Shown: positions 1 to 10,029 of the stretch, one piece after another
How positions within the stretch are numbered: the stretch's first letter is position 1
Layout of the letters: the number at the start of each line of letters is the position of its first letter
NCBI RefSeq assembly: GCF_002288925.2
Contig: NW_022098044.1
Coordinates: forward strand, 10,775,100-10,839,099
Origin: Delphinapterus leucas
Taxonomy: Eukaryota; Chordata; Mammalia; Artiodactyla; Monodontidae
Length of the DNA stretch: 64,000 bases
Reading direction: 5' to 3'
Position numbers and translations under genes: made by a program
Notes under the pieces: model-generated
Seen by the model: only the letters and a program-made list of their open reading frames with translations
What the model was told of the DNA's origin: nothing
Database searches by the model: none

Positions 1-16
1 AGAAGTTCTCTCTTGT

Positions 17-157
17 TTTATTTTTTTTTCTTTTTTTTTTTTTTTTTTTGCCATTGCACAGCTTGTGGGATCCTAGTTTCCCAACCAGGGATTGAACTGG
101 GGCGGCCGCAGCAGTGGAAGCTCCAAGTCCTAACCACTGGACCACCAGGGAATTCCC
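17..157 (-). mobile_element. CHR-1-type short SINE (antisense)
   Basis: The left part is a T-rich tail and the right end reads as the complement of the usual CHR start, with the motif ACCACCAGGGAATTCCC. The body carries the tRNA-derived B-box-like region in antisense (AACCAGGGATTGAACTGG). It is about 140 bp, the short form of the family. A weak duplication CTCTTG flanks it at 10-15 and 157-162. It contains a chance GCGGCCGC octamer at 102-109. Confidence 0.85.
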
Positions 158-162
158 TCTTG

Positions 163-808
163 GTTCTGTTTTGATCTTTATAATTTATTCTAAGTTCACA
201 CCTTCTCCGTGCTGTATGCTCTTCAGCAGTGCTCAGTTTGAAGTAATATAATTCCGTGTCGATGGAAGTAAGCCACCATCAAGCCATTCCCATGGCCCCT
301 GGCCTCTGGGTAGTCTACCTGGGAGATAAGGTGGCTTCCCAGAGGAAGAAGTGAGACAGATATTCCCCAGGACAACAGATGAGGGAGTCTTTAGGATCAA
401 ATCTGAGCCTTGAGGCCAAGGTTGGGCTGATCTGCCCCACCCCTTCTGCACCTACCAATCCACTTCTGGCTTCCCCTGCATCTCCCCCTACCTCACTTTT
501 GGACCTGCCTGCGCTTCAGGGAGCTTGCCCTGCTGCCTCTCACCTGGCACACTACTACTCCTCTTTCAAAAAGTGTGTTCAGCACAATTGGAATCCCCCC
601 AGGCTGGGTTATCAGTCTCTTGCGTGCATTTACAACTCTTACTGTCACTGTGCACTTCACTTGAATGCCTTCCCATTGCTCTAGTGGGTCAAGGACTGTG
701 CCTTGGCCTTGCAGTGCCCTAGCACCCTGGACAGTGGCTAAGTGGACTAGGAGCCAGATACCTGTGCGAAAGACTGCCCTGCTTTGCGGCATGCAAACTG
801 CACGGTGA
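163..808. other. unique sequence, no gene seen
   Basis: Low-copy mammalian DNA with no SINE. Short open frames occur on both strands but lack recognisable domains, consistent codon structure or paired splice sites. The middle could be a decayed L2-like fragment, but I cannot support that by eye. Confidence 0.5.
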
Positions 809-823
809 TCACAAGGTGGCGCC
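809..823 (+). promoter_or_regulatory. CTCF-like binding motif
   Basis: TCACAAGGTGGCGCC matches the vertebrate CTCF core (CCAC-AG-GTGGC-GC class) at 13 of 14 core positions by my count. It sits outside any repeat I recognise. Family knowledge: such sites can act as insulators or loop anchors, with orientation mattering. Occupancy is inference only. Confidence 0.5.
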
Positions 824-931
824 CGCCACACACCATTTGCTGCTCCTGACTTGCCCAGGCTGTTCTAGTTCCACCAGGTACACCTGCCCGGCCTGGGGCA
901 GGGCCCTCGGAGCTGCCTCCTCTCTCTGCAG

Positions 932-1000
932 ATGCCCAAGGACCAGAAGAGTATTGTCTTCCGTTCTGAGGACCCCACCCTCAAGCCCTCAGAACCTTAA
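932..1000 (+). other. exon-like segment, possible terminal exon (weak)
   Basis: A pyrimidine-rich tract ending in CTCTCTCTGCAG at 931 makes a good 3' splice-acceptor shape. It is followed directly by an ATG frame of 22 codons ending in TAA at 998-1000. A well-formed AATAAA lies downstream at 2262. I do not recognise the short peptide, and acceptor-like tracts are common by chance, so this is only a candidate last exon or non-coding exon. Confidence 0.15.
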
Positions 1001-1409
1001 ACTCCCAGGGCAAGTGAGAAGCAGGTGAGCATGGGCTTGGCTTGTCAGTGGGGGCCCAACTCTGGGAATCAGATGCCACCAGCAAAGGGGCAAAAAGAAA
1101 GCATCAAGAAATGAGGATGTGAGCTCCCACACCCCCCTACCCACCCACCCACAGCGGCATGCTGGGGTTGGTGGGAGAGGCACTCAGAGTCAGACTCTGC
1201 GCCTACTGGACAGACACGGTAATTTGTGGAAAGCACCCTGGACTGGAAGAGTGGCTTTGAGGAACTCTTCACCCCAGAGACTGAGCCTCACTTTCCTCAT
1301 TTATAAAAGTGGAGATGAGAAGGTCTGGCTCTGTTCAGTAGATCAACTCAGGCGAGACCCTTCCTTCCTTCCTTATCTCTCTCTCCTTCCTTTTTTTCCA
1401 TCAACTAAC

Positions 1410-1610
1410 ATTTCCTTGCTCCCTCTGTGGAATGCACCAAGCCCTTTCTCATGTCTTTTGCATCTGACCCTTCAGAGATCTCTACAGACAGGTGCAGTTA
1501 CTTCCCTCTTTTTAATAGATGAGGAAATTAAGGCTCAGAGAGGTTCAGGATCTTCAAAGCCACACAGCGCAAGTGGAGGAACTGGGGTCTCTCCAGGTCA
1601 CTATCATTGC
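1410..1610 (+). repeat. MIR-like fragment
   Basis: Contains the hallmark MIR segment: an ATGAGGAAATTAAGGCTCAG-type stretch, then GAGAGGTT and a CACACAGC core. Ends are approximate and no duplication is visible, as expected for an ancient element. Confidence 0.65.
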
Positions 1611-1689
1611 TCTTATCGTAGTTATCTGACCTCTTCAAAGACCAGAGTTTGGAAAGAGCTGTGTCTGGGACACAGGCTGAGTGATGTGT

Positions 1690-3180
1690 CAGGAGAGGAT
1701 GCTGGGGTCTAAGGAAAGAGAAAACAGAGGCTGTCACCGGTTGCTTCTAATGCTGCCCATCTCATTCAGAAAAGGAAAAGGTGCCCGAGGGGCTACTGCA
1801 GAACATGACAGTGGCCCGCTGCTGTTGGCTCTCCCTGCAGGCTCCACAGACTGTTCCAGCGTTCCCCAAGGAGCCAGTGCTGATCAAGCTGGGAACAAAA
1901 GAGCAAGGCGAGCGGCACTCCACCTGCTGGCCCGGTCCAGGGTGCCTCCATCTCTCCCTCCGCCTTCATCCCAGGGGACCTGCCTGAGAATGGAGGAGGA
2001 GCTATAGACAAAGTGGGCATCCAAGCCAGGTTCTGGCTGCAGGAAGCCTGCCACCAGGGGTCTTGGTGGCCACATCCTGAGAAAAGCAGGCAGGAGTGGG
2101 GCTGGGGGCTGGAAGTGGACCCGAGCCCTCCTACGAGACAACGTAGCTGCCAACCACCGACTGCTGGGCTCTTCCCCTCCCTTCCTGCCCCTCAGCCAGT
2201 ATCTCCCATGCCCCCTGAAACCTCCAGGCCTCTCTGTGCCATGCAGATGGTAGCCTCCGTGAATAAAATGTTCTTGGTGTTCTTTGTAGAATGGGTATTA
2301 ATGCTCCAACAGGGCCAGTTTGAGGGAGAAAAAGACCCAAGAAACCTCCCGTCTCAGTCCTGACCTCCCACCGCAAGCTGCCACTCATACTGCAAGGAAA
2401 ATCATCCCAGGCTGAAGAGGAAGAATTCAGGGTGCTGGAGTCTGCCCAGCCTGGGGCCCGCCCCCACCCTCCCCCAGCAGGGCTCAGCTTTTGTACTGGG
2501 ATCTTTCCCCAAGGCCCCTCCTTACTTCACATCAGCCACCCCAGAAACACCCATTTTGTGAAACTACCATGCCCACTGTGCCCTCCATGTGACCCGGCTC
2601 CCTTTCAAGGGCACTCAGGCAGGTGAGAGAGTAGAGAGATAGGGCTTTTGTGGCCAGTTCCCCTCCCCCAACCCTTCCCGCCTTCCTCCCTGCCATGCCA
2701 GTCCTGCTTTCCCTCCAGATTGGGAGAATGTTGCAGTAATTCAGATCTTCCATCACTTATTAAGGCCTGCCACCACACAGAGTTCCTGCCTTCAGGGGGC
2801 TCACAGTGTAGCTGGCGGATTAAACTGACATCCAGAATCCACCCTGAACTCTGGCAGGCATTCAATGCCCAGGTGGCTTACCAGAGCGGGCCACCTGTGC
2901 AGGGTTTTGGAGGCTGAATAGGAGTTTACCAGAAGGATGGCAAAGGGACAGCACGGGCAGAGACCCAGGGATGGGAATCAGCATGGCAAGGTTTGGTATG
3001 GCTAAAAAGGAGGTGAGGCAAAAGTGTGCCAGGTGGAGAATAAGAAGCAGAATCCAGATCCTTTGTGGAGCAAAGATTCCAGGAAGAAGGGGTGAGGGGA
3101 GAGGGAGGAAGAAGGGGTGAGGGGAGAGGGAGGAGAAGGTCTCTCCTGCCTCCAAATCGCCCTCCCCGTCCGCCTCGCAA
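1690..3180. other. unique sequence with an isolated poly(A) signal
   Basis: No CHR SINE. The region is moderately GC-rich; a short stretch at 2050-2065 (GCCACCAGGGGTC) resembles a partial CTCF motif. A purine-rich GGAGGAAGAAGGGG run lies near 3090-3140. Open frames on both strands are short and unrecognised. Confidence 0.5.
2262..2286 (+). terminator. candidate polyadenylation signal with GU-rich element
   Basis: AATAAA at 2262-2267 is followed within 20 bases by a T/G-rich run (2268-2286), the arrangement expected of a mammalian cleavage and polyadenylation site. It is not in a SINE tail. Whether a transcript ends here is unknown; the exon-like segment at 932 is the only upstream candidate. 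Confidence 0.25.
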
Positions 3181-3189
3181 TTCACACGT

Positions 3190-3700
3190 ACATACGCACT
3201 CAGGCCTTCATTCCGCTTGCCAGAGGAGCGGGAGGAGGCGGCGGGGAGGAGGAGCTGAAATGCAACCTATTCATGTTCCCGAGATGTAACACCCCTCATT
3301 TTCCATGCTGGGTAAAGACAAAAACCCTTTACAACCTGTTTCTGGAACTTGTCAGCAGCTGCCAAGAGGAGCGTGTTAATTAAACGTCGGCAAAGATGGA
3401 AGCCGGAGGCCCCGGCTCTAATTGGACAGTTTGCTTCACCGGATTGAAAAACATTGTGACAAAGAAGGAGGTGCGCGGCGGCTCGGCAGGGGTGCGGCGT
3501 GGCGGGGAGGGGAGCGGCGGCTTTGATTTCAGCTGATCCTCACCCCAGCCTCCCTCCCCCTGCAGAGCTGGCCCAGCCCAGCCCAGCCCGGCACGCCCAC
3601 GGAGGGCCTGGGAGGGGCGGCGGCGCCGGAGAGGTACGGGTGGAGGAGATCCCCGAAGCCTGACGGCCCTGAGGTCCCGCTGGCAGTCCCGCCCGGTAGT
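3190..3700. promoter_or_regulatory. candidate conserved non-coding element with CpG-rich flank
   Basis: The block 3240-3475 is repeat-free and dense in developmental transcription-factor motifs. These include the palindrome TTAATTAA at 3376-3383, CTAATTGG near 3418, ATTGTGACAAAGAAGG (SOX-like) near 3452, and a CAGCAGCTG-like E-box area near 3354. It passes into a CG-rich stretch (3470-3660) of the kind found at promoters. Within this, 3566-3633 has a good acceptor-like tract (CCTCCCTCCCCCTGCAG) and a GTACGG donor-like end. Conservation is inferred from composition, not measured. Confidence 0.4.
3566..3633 (+). other. exon-like segment in GC-rich block (weak)
   Basis: Sixty-eight bases between a strong polypyrimidine-AG and a GT donor (GAG|GTACGG). 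The three translations are proline/glycine/alanine-rich and unrecognised. It could be a non-coding exon or chance. Confidence 0.12.
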
Positions 3701-4120
3701 AGGCCCAGACAAGGACCAGGCTTTGGGGGCTCTGGGGGGGTCCCTTCCCCTGATGACACGACCTGGGTTCTGGGGGCTGTGCAGGGAGGGCACCGAAGGC
3801 AAGGGTCCGGCAGTCGCCTCAGGGTAATGTCGAGGTGGCCCTGGGAGCCCAAGCCCAGGCCTCAGCAGGGAGAGACCTGAGTCTGGAGCGACCCCTGTTG
3901 CCCAAACTAGCTCTGGGTCACGTGATTGGGGATGAGGTCTTTAAAATGTTGGCAACTGGGAGGCTTATACTGGGAGGCTTATCCTGGAGGGCACAGCTGT
4001 GACAACGGTTTTCGCAGGACCCTGCAGAGCCCAGATTCCTGCAGGGCTGCAGGGGCACGCCCAGAGACTGTCCCCACATCTGTTGTTTGGTGGCTGTACC
4101 CCAAGTCCCCTCCTGTTTTG
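3700..4120. other. unique sequence, nothing recognised
   Basis: GC-rich low-copy DNA. At 3958-3982 a GGGAGGCTTAT motif occurs as a close tandem pair. No gene or named repeat. Confidence 0.45.
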
Positions 4121-4124
4121 ACTC

Positions 4125-4345
4125 ACAAATGATGACAGCAGCCATGTATTGAGTGCTGACTATGTGCTGGGCACCGTGCTGATCTTACAGGCCCCGTTAT
4201 TTAACCTCCCAGCAGCTCCCAGCATCTCACAGGTGGGGATACTGAGGTCCAGAGAGGATAAGTAACCCGTCCATGGTCACAGCGTTATTAAGGGTGGTGC
4301 TAAAGTGACACTGGAGCCCAGGTCCCACTGATTTCAATGTCCCAA
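4125..4345 (+). repeat. MIR SINE fragment
   Basis: Shows the MIR order: a TGTATTGAGTGCTGACTATG and CTGGGCACCGTGCT 5' half, then a GAGGTCCAGAGAGG and AAGTAACC-type core, then GGTCACAG. Plus orientation; boundaries approximate. Confidence 0.8.
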
Positions 4346-4349
4346 CCTG

Positions 4350-5105
4350 GACCCCATGTTTCCCACTCTCTGGTTCCTGGCCCAGCCAGGAGATGAGGGT
4401 CTTCAGGACGGTGTGAGAAAAGAGTGGGGCTCCTAAGTGGAGAACCCTTTCTCGGGGCCTCCAGGTTGAATGGCCTGAAAGATGGGGTGCAGCAGCCTGG
4501 GACTCATCCCTGAGGGCCCTACGCATGTCACCCACCCATACGTACATGCCCGTCTTGCATCTCTTGGGGTAGGGGTGGTTAGTTAACAAGGCCAGAGCCT
4601 CCTCTTCTGTCCCCTTCCGCCTTGGGCCAGCTTTGTCCCCCGCCCCACCCTCACCCTGCGCTGCGGTCCAGGAGGGCTCCGATTGGGGTCGGAGGCCAGG
4701 CTGGGGCCTGTGAGGACCAGGAGCAAGTATGGGAAAAGGGGCCATTGTGGCTCAGCTCCGGGGATTAAGAGCTAGAAAGTGGATGTGGAGAGCTGAGGCC
4801 ATTGACGGTAGCCCTGCGAGCTGAGTTCCCAGGGGGGGCGGCCCAAGCAGCCTGTGCCTGAGCTGTGTCCAGGCTGCCTGCTGGGCCTAATCCCCTGGGA
4901 GCTGCAGCCCGAGAAGCCCCGGAAATACAGCTGCTGTGGAGAGAGGGCTGCCCTTGGTGGGGTTGGGTATCTTGTCCTGGATGGTCAGAGTGGCCGCTCT
5001 GAGGAGGGATGGGTGGTAGGGAGGCATGCCCATGGGGTGTGAGTGTATGCGTGTGCCCCTGGCCTGGGCAGTGTATCCGAGTGGGACACTCTAAAGATAG
5101 GTGAC
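4350..5105. other. unique sequence, no gene seen
   Basis: Contains open frames on the minus strand of 172 and 114 codons, proline-rich and low in recognisable sequence; treated as non-coding. No repeat family recognised. Confidence 0.5.
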
Positions 5106-5107
5106 CC

Positions 5108-5315
5108 AAGATATAAAGAACAGGGTAGGGGTTACCAGTTGGGGGGGGGGGAGGGCAATTTGGGGTGGGCGAGAGGGAAGTACAAACTGTTGGGTGTAAG
5201 ATAGACTCAAGGATGTATTGTACGACGTGGGGAGTATAGCCAATGTTTTGTAATAACTGTAAATGGAAAGTAACTTTTAAAATTGTATTAAGAAATTAAA
5301 AAAGTAAAAAGATAG
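5108..5315 (+). mobile_element. L1 3'-end fragment
   Basis: A G-rich run (about 12 G near 5141-5152) is followed by a GGTGTAAGATAGACTCAAGG-like stretch, GTATAGCCAATG and an A-rich tail. This is the arrangement of the 3' untranslated end of older L1 elements. No ORF remains. Confidence 0.6.
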
Positions 5316-5501
5316 GTGACCCAGTGTGTTAGGGGCAGTGTCAGTCCCCTTGTGTGTCAGGTTTAGGGCCTGTCTTGAGGGGAATGGGGCCTGAAGGTGG
5401 CGACTAGGACAGCTCAGAGGTCCTCAGAGGTCCCTGACTAAAGAGGTGAGCCATGGTGAGGAAAGAGGCAGCGCCTCCACCAGCAGCCCTGAGTGGGTGC
5501 T

Positions 5502-5503
<2 letters not shown>

Positions 5504-5536
<33 letters not shown>
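5504..5536 (+). repeat. (TG)n microsatellite
   Basis: About 15 uninterrupted TG units in otherwise unique DNA. Confidence 0.95.
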
Positions 5537-5538
<2 letters not shown>

Positions 5539-5579
5539 CGTGTGTGCACCATCGAGCAGGATGCTTGAGAACGGCCCTT

Positions 5580-5890
5580 CAGAGGCGGCTGGAGGGGCTC
5601 TGCAAGTTGTAATCAGATTAAGGGGGCCAATCACTTAGGGCTCTTGAAAAGGCCACAAGGTTTCTAATCAGCCCTGAGCACCAGGCCCACAAAGCCCAGG
5701 AGGAGCTCGGCAGGAGCTGCCCGCGGGCTGCTGTGGGAGCCGGGCGGCTTTCTTCCCTCTCTGTCTCTCCTAATTATGTCAATTTGCTAGCCAAATTGTT
5801 TGCTCAAGTGGACAGGGCGCCTTGTGGCCCATTCATGTGGTAATGTGGGAACTGGCAGGCCTCCTGGCTGGGAAATTAGGAGGTACCGGG
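5580..5890. promoter_or_regulatory. candidate conserved non-coding element
   Basis: Repeat-free block with clustered homeodomain-type sites: GTAATCAGATTAAG near 5610, CCAATCACTTA, TCTAATCAG near 5663, and CTAATTATG near 5770. A near-palindrome AATTTGCTAGCCAAATT lies at 5781-5797, followed by TTGTTTGCTC (forkhead-like). This density suggests an enhancer of a developmental gene. That is inference; cross-species alignment would decide. Confidence 0.4.
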
Positions 5891-5899
5891 ACCCTTTTC

Positions 5900-6260
5900 G
5901 AGGGAGCAGACAGGCTGGGAGTGTGGGGCACCCAGGCCTTGGGAACTCTCCCCTAACTAGTGTGGGGCTTTTCCCCATGAATTCCAGAAACTTCCAGCTT
6001 GGGTTGTGCTCTGGGATGTCCTTTTTGGCCAGTCAAGATGAAGGATGGGGAAGGAGGCAAGGACCCCATAGAGGACAGAAGAATTGGCCTCCAGTTTCCT
6101 TCAGGGTGAAGATGGGCAGCTTTCTGTCTTTATGCCTGATCCTTTGAGGGCCAGGCTGAGACTTGAGTGGTTTGGGAGCTGGATATAATCTGGGAGGTGC
6201 CGGAGAGATGGAATCCTGAAAGGGTAAGTTGAGTCACAGCAAGCGGACACATTGGGATGT
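5900..6260. other. unique sequence, nothing recognised
   Basis: Low-copy DNA with one small open frame running through it; no domain or repeat identified. Confidence 0.45.
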
Positions 6261-6264
6261 GTAG

Positions 6265-6870
6265 AGACTCAGAAATAGTTCTTATCAGTTTACTGAGCCT
6301 TTATGCAGGCGCCGGCCACTGTGTCACTACTTTGTACACAGCAGCTCATTGAGCCTGAGAGCAATCCAGGGACGTAGGCCCTGGGCTTCCCATTTCACAA
6401 AGAAACTGAGACTCAGATAAGCTAAATGACTTGCCCAAGGTCACACAGCCAGTAGGTGAAGAGCAGAAACTTTTTTTTAATTAATTTATTTTTTAATTTA
6501 TTTCTGGCTGCGTTGGGTCTTCGTTTGTGCGCGCGGGCTTTCTCTAGTGGCGGCAAGCAGGGGCTACTCTTCATCATGGTGCATGGGTTTCTCATTGCAG
6601 TGGCTTCTCTTGTTGTGGAGCACGGGCTCTAGGCGCGTGGGCTTCAGTAGTTGTGGCACCTGGGCTCAGTAGTTGTGGTGCGCGGGCTCTAGAGTGCAGG
6701 CTCAGTAGTTGTGGCGCATGGGCTTAGTTGCTCTGCGGCATGTGGGATCTGCCCAGATCAGGGCTTGAACCCGTGTCCCCTGCATTGGCAGGCAGATTCT
6801 TAACCACTGCACCACCAGGGAAGCCCCAAGAGCAGAAATTTGAACCCAGGTCTATCTGATCCCTTTGTCC
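6265..6870 (+). repeat. MIR element interrupted by a CHR SINE
   Basis: The 5' part (6265-6458) shows the MIR core (AAACTGAGACTCAGATAAGC, then TTGCCCAAGGTCACACAGCC). The remainder resumes after the SINE at 6828 with a TTTGAACCCAGG-type 3' region. The split proves the MIR is older than the CHR insertion. Confidence 0.85.
6470..6827 (-). mobile_element. CHR-2-type full-length SINE (antisense)
   Basis: About 358 bp, T/A-rich tail first, then the CHR body in antisense ending CCACCAGGGAAGCCCC. A perfect 11-bp duplication AAGAGCAGAAA lies at 6459-6469 and 6828-6838. It is inserted in a MIR. An open frame within this element is not a gene. Confidence 0.95.
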
Positions 6871-7008
6871 CTTCTGCCCCAGCCCCACCACAGGCGTTCA
6901 TTCCTTCCTTCAAGCAGCAAACAAGAACTGACAGTCAGCCGGGTTCTGTTTGAGGCATGGAGGATGCAGAGAACTAAGATGACCCAGGAAGTGAAACCGT
7001 GCACCTCA

Positions 7009-7600
7009 GATTGGGACCTGAACCCCCGCGGCTGGGACTCGAACCCGGCCAAAACCCACAGTCTTTCAACTGTGATCACACACCTGGTTCAGGACTTAAT
7101 GAAGCTTAGATTCTTGATGCCTCATCGCAGAAGAAATTCAGTGAGAGACAAAGTGATAAGGAAGAAGTGGATTTATTTAGAGAGAAACACCCTCCACAGA
7201 CAGAGTGTGGGCCATCTCAGAAGGTGAGAAAGGCACCAGGGTTTGGGGTTGTCAGTTTTTATAGGGGTGGGTAATTTCATAGGCTAATGAGTGGGAGGAG
7301 GATTCCAGCTATTTCACAAAGGGGGTGGATTTCCAAGAATTGGGCCACCGCCCACTTTTTGATACTTATGGTCAGTCTTGGAAATGTCATGGCACCTGTG
7401 GGTGTGTCATTTAGCTTGCTGATGTGTTTCAGTGAGTGTATACTGAGGCTCAAGGTCTACTGGAAGCCGACTTGTCCGCCATCTTGGACCCACTTGGTTT
7501 TAATCAGTTTATGTCATGTCCTTGGGCTATGTCATTCCTTCAAATGTTGTGCCCTGCCTCCTTCCCTCCTGTTTCAGAAGGGCATGGTCATGGGGCCCTT
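7009..7600 (-). mobile_element. ERV-like LTR fragment
   Basis: The stretch from about 7080 to 7590 (AGTGGATTTATTTAGAGAGA, GGCCACCGCCCACTTTTTG, CCGCCATCTTGGACCCACTT) matches, from memory, a recurrent endogenous-retrovirus-type LTR of laurasiatherian genomes. I cannot name the subfamily. Upstream, 7031-7045 (ACTCGAACCCGGCC) resembles the complement of a tRNA T-arm, possibly a primer-binding remnant. No retroviral coding frame is present. Orientation is uncertain. Confidence 0.45.
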
Positions 7601-8410
7601 AGCACGAGCACACTGGTGTGAGCTGCGGTCACCCTCTACAGTCAGCACAGAGCTACAGCCACAAAGATGGTCAGACACTGGATGCATTGCTTGGGAGCCA
7701 TGGTGGACATTAAGAATAGTGACTGTCAACAGTCCAGATACAAGTAATTTCCCTGTCCGGGGCTGCACTGGCTGCATTCCCCTGCCCTCTGGGCTACCCT
7801 CCCTTCCTCAGGCCCCCCTTCAGCATGTGAGGACCCCTCCCATCTCCCTTAGGTGTGGCAACCTAACACCTCTGCATCTCAGATGATGGGGCCATGTCCA
7901 CTCTGGCCAGTCCCCACTGGACCCACCTGGCTTGTTGGTGTCCCTCTGAAAGTGAGGAGCCCCCTCCCCCCACAGATGCTCACAGGGCTGCTGCCCACCC
8001 CTACCCCCCACCCCCTACCCACCAGGTGCCTCCTCACTGTTCCATTCAGGGCTGTTAGGATCTGCCCTACCCGGAGCTGTCAGGAGGCTGGGGTGCAGGG
8101 TGGCACTGGGGGTTGGGGCAGGGAGAGAGATCCAAGGGAGGGTCTGCAGGTACAGCTCGGCACCCCTCACTCCCCAACTGTGAAGAAAGGCCAGAGTCTA
8201 TGTTTATCCCTGAATGAGATGATGGCCAGAAATCTTCTTAGATCAAATCCAATTCACTGGGCAGTTGCCATTTGACCTCTACTAGGCCAGGTGCTGGAAG
8301 ACAGGGGTGCAGGGAAGCCCCGGGCACTCCGACTTCAGGTTCCACAGCCCTATTCAGGAGGCAAGTCTAAAAGCAATGATACAGTAACTGGTCAGGCCAG
8401 GAGAGGACTA
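7600..8410. other. unique sequence, no gene seen
   Basis: C-rich low-copy DNA; several open frames on both strands without recognisable content. Pyrimidine-rich stretches near 7960-8030 account for the proline-rich translations. Confidence 0.45.
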
Positions 8411-8414
8411 AAGA

Positions 8415-8935
8415 CCAATAACAGCAACACAAAGCACCTACTCTGTGCCAGGCACAGTTCTAGGTACTTTACATATATTAATTCATTTAATCTTTTTTTT
8501 TAAAGATTTATTTATTTTATTTTTATTTTTGGCTGTGTTAGGTCTTAGTTGCAGCATGCGGGATCTTTTGTTGTGGCGCGCAGGATCCAGAGCATGTGGG
8601 CTCTATAGTTTGCAGCATGCAGGCTCTCGTTGAGGTGCTCAAGCTCAGTAGTTGTGACTCATGGGCTTAATTGCCCTGCGACATTTGGGATCTTAGTTCC
8701 CTGACCAGGGATCAAACCTGCATCCCCTGCATTGGAAGGCGGATTCTTTACCACTGGTCCCAATTCATTTAATCTTCATAACAATTCTATGAAGGGAGTA
8801 CAGTTATTATCCCCATTTTAACTCATGAAGAAACTGAAGCACAGAGAGGTTGAGTAACTTGCCCAAAGTCACACAGCTAAGTATGTAGCAAAGCTGGCAT
8901 TCAAACTGTGGCCCCAGAGGTCCAGCTTTTAATCA
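8415..8935 (+). repeat. MIR element interrupted by a CHR SINE
   Basis: The 5' half ends at 8494 (CACCTACTCTGTGCCAGGCA, then AATTCATTTAATCTT). The 3' half resumes at 8762 with CATAACAATTCTATGAAGG, then GAAACTGAAGCACAGAGAGG and CAAAGTCACACAGC. This is a clear, nearly complete MIR. Confidence 0.9.
8495..8761 (-). mobile_element. CHR-type SINE (antisense)
   Basis: About 267 bp with a T/A-rich tail first. A perfect 15-bp duplication AATTCATTTAATCTT occurs at 8480-8494 and 8762-8776. It is inserted into the MIR above. Its end (ACCACTGG) lacks the last bases of the usual 5' end, so the SINE is slightly 5'-truncated. Confidence 0.93.
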
Positions 8936-8939
8936 CACA

Positions 8940-9540
8940 CTTTTAGTCACAGCTAGGCTGTTACCACTCTTAGGTCACTGGAAGAGACAAAGGAAGGGAG
9001 GGTTTGAAGATCCTGGATGGCGGAGGGTTATGTGGAGAGGGCTGTCTCAAGCAGATCAGTGATATCTGTCAATGGCCATAGCCAGCTCCAAGTGACCCTG
9101 TGAGGGAGGGAGGAGAGGAGACCATGGAGCAATGACCCATCCTCACTCCCCTCCCTCCTGACAAAACCTGCATGGAACCCATGGGTTTGCAGAGACAAAC
9201 AGGAGAATATTTAACCCAGCTTTCCAGAGGCCATCATGTCTAATCTGTGTCCTGAAGGACAAATAGGAATTATTCAAGCAAAGGGTTGGGGGTGGAGAAA
9301 CCAGCTGCTGGGAGGTGACAGAACATCTGGCTCAGGAGTGGTCAGGCATGCAGCCAGAGGGGAAGACAGGAGTCTACCCAAGGGCAAGTTTAGATATTAT
9401 ACTAAAGGTTCTGAGAACAAGTCATTGAAGAGTTTTAAGCACCAGGAGTGACAGGATCAGGAATGGTATTCTCCACTCCCCCTTGCTGGTCGGGATGCCA
9501 GCCTCAGGGAATTCACTGAGTTCTAGGAATTAGTCATACA
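8940..9540. other. unique sequence, nothing recognised
   Basis: Low-copy DNA between a MIR and an L2. A 71-codon frame at 9236-9451 has no recognisable similarity. Confidence 0.45.
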
Positions 9541-9544
9541 GTTC

Positions 9545-9925
9545 TGCCTCAGGGCCTTTGCATAGGCCATGCCCTTTGCCTAGAGTGTTCTACACACCCT
9601 GCCCCATTGCATTGACTCCCTGTGCACTGCATTTTCTACTCATCCTTAAATTTCAGGAAATATTGCTCAGAGGAACTTTTGCTGAGCCCTAGACCAGGAC
9701 AGGACCCCTAGTTATATGCCTTTACTGTACCCTGAACTTTTCTTCATAGCATTTACAGAGTCTGTGATGATGTATTTCGTTGTGTGATTAGTTAACTGTC
9801 AGTTCCCCCAGTAGATATAAGTCCTATGAGAACAGGAATCCATCTTCCTAGGGCTGAGCCTGGCACATTGCAGGGGATTGATCAGTACTTGTTAAGTGAA
9901 TGAATAAGTGAATGAATGAATTTTG
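9545..9925 (+). repeat. L2 LINE 3' end
   Basis: Typical L2 text order: TCAGGGCCTTTGCATAGGCC, GCCTAGAGTGTTCT, then CCTGGCACATTGCAG and a GTGAATGAATAAGTGAATGA tail. The reverse-transcriptase region is absent. Confidence 0.85.
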
Positions 9926-10029
9926 GCTACACTGGGAGAATGAGGTGGAGAATAGCAAGCAGAGAACAACTATATATGTAATAAACTATTCAGTAAACAT
10001 ATACCTGTATGTATATATACTATATGGAG

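Noticed and set aside
7009..7080. Possible tRNA gene because of a T-arm-like string
   Set aside because: No acceptor-stem pairing or full cloverleaf can be folded around it by eye; more likely part of a repeat.
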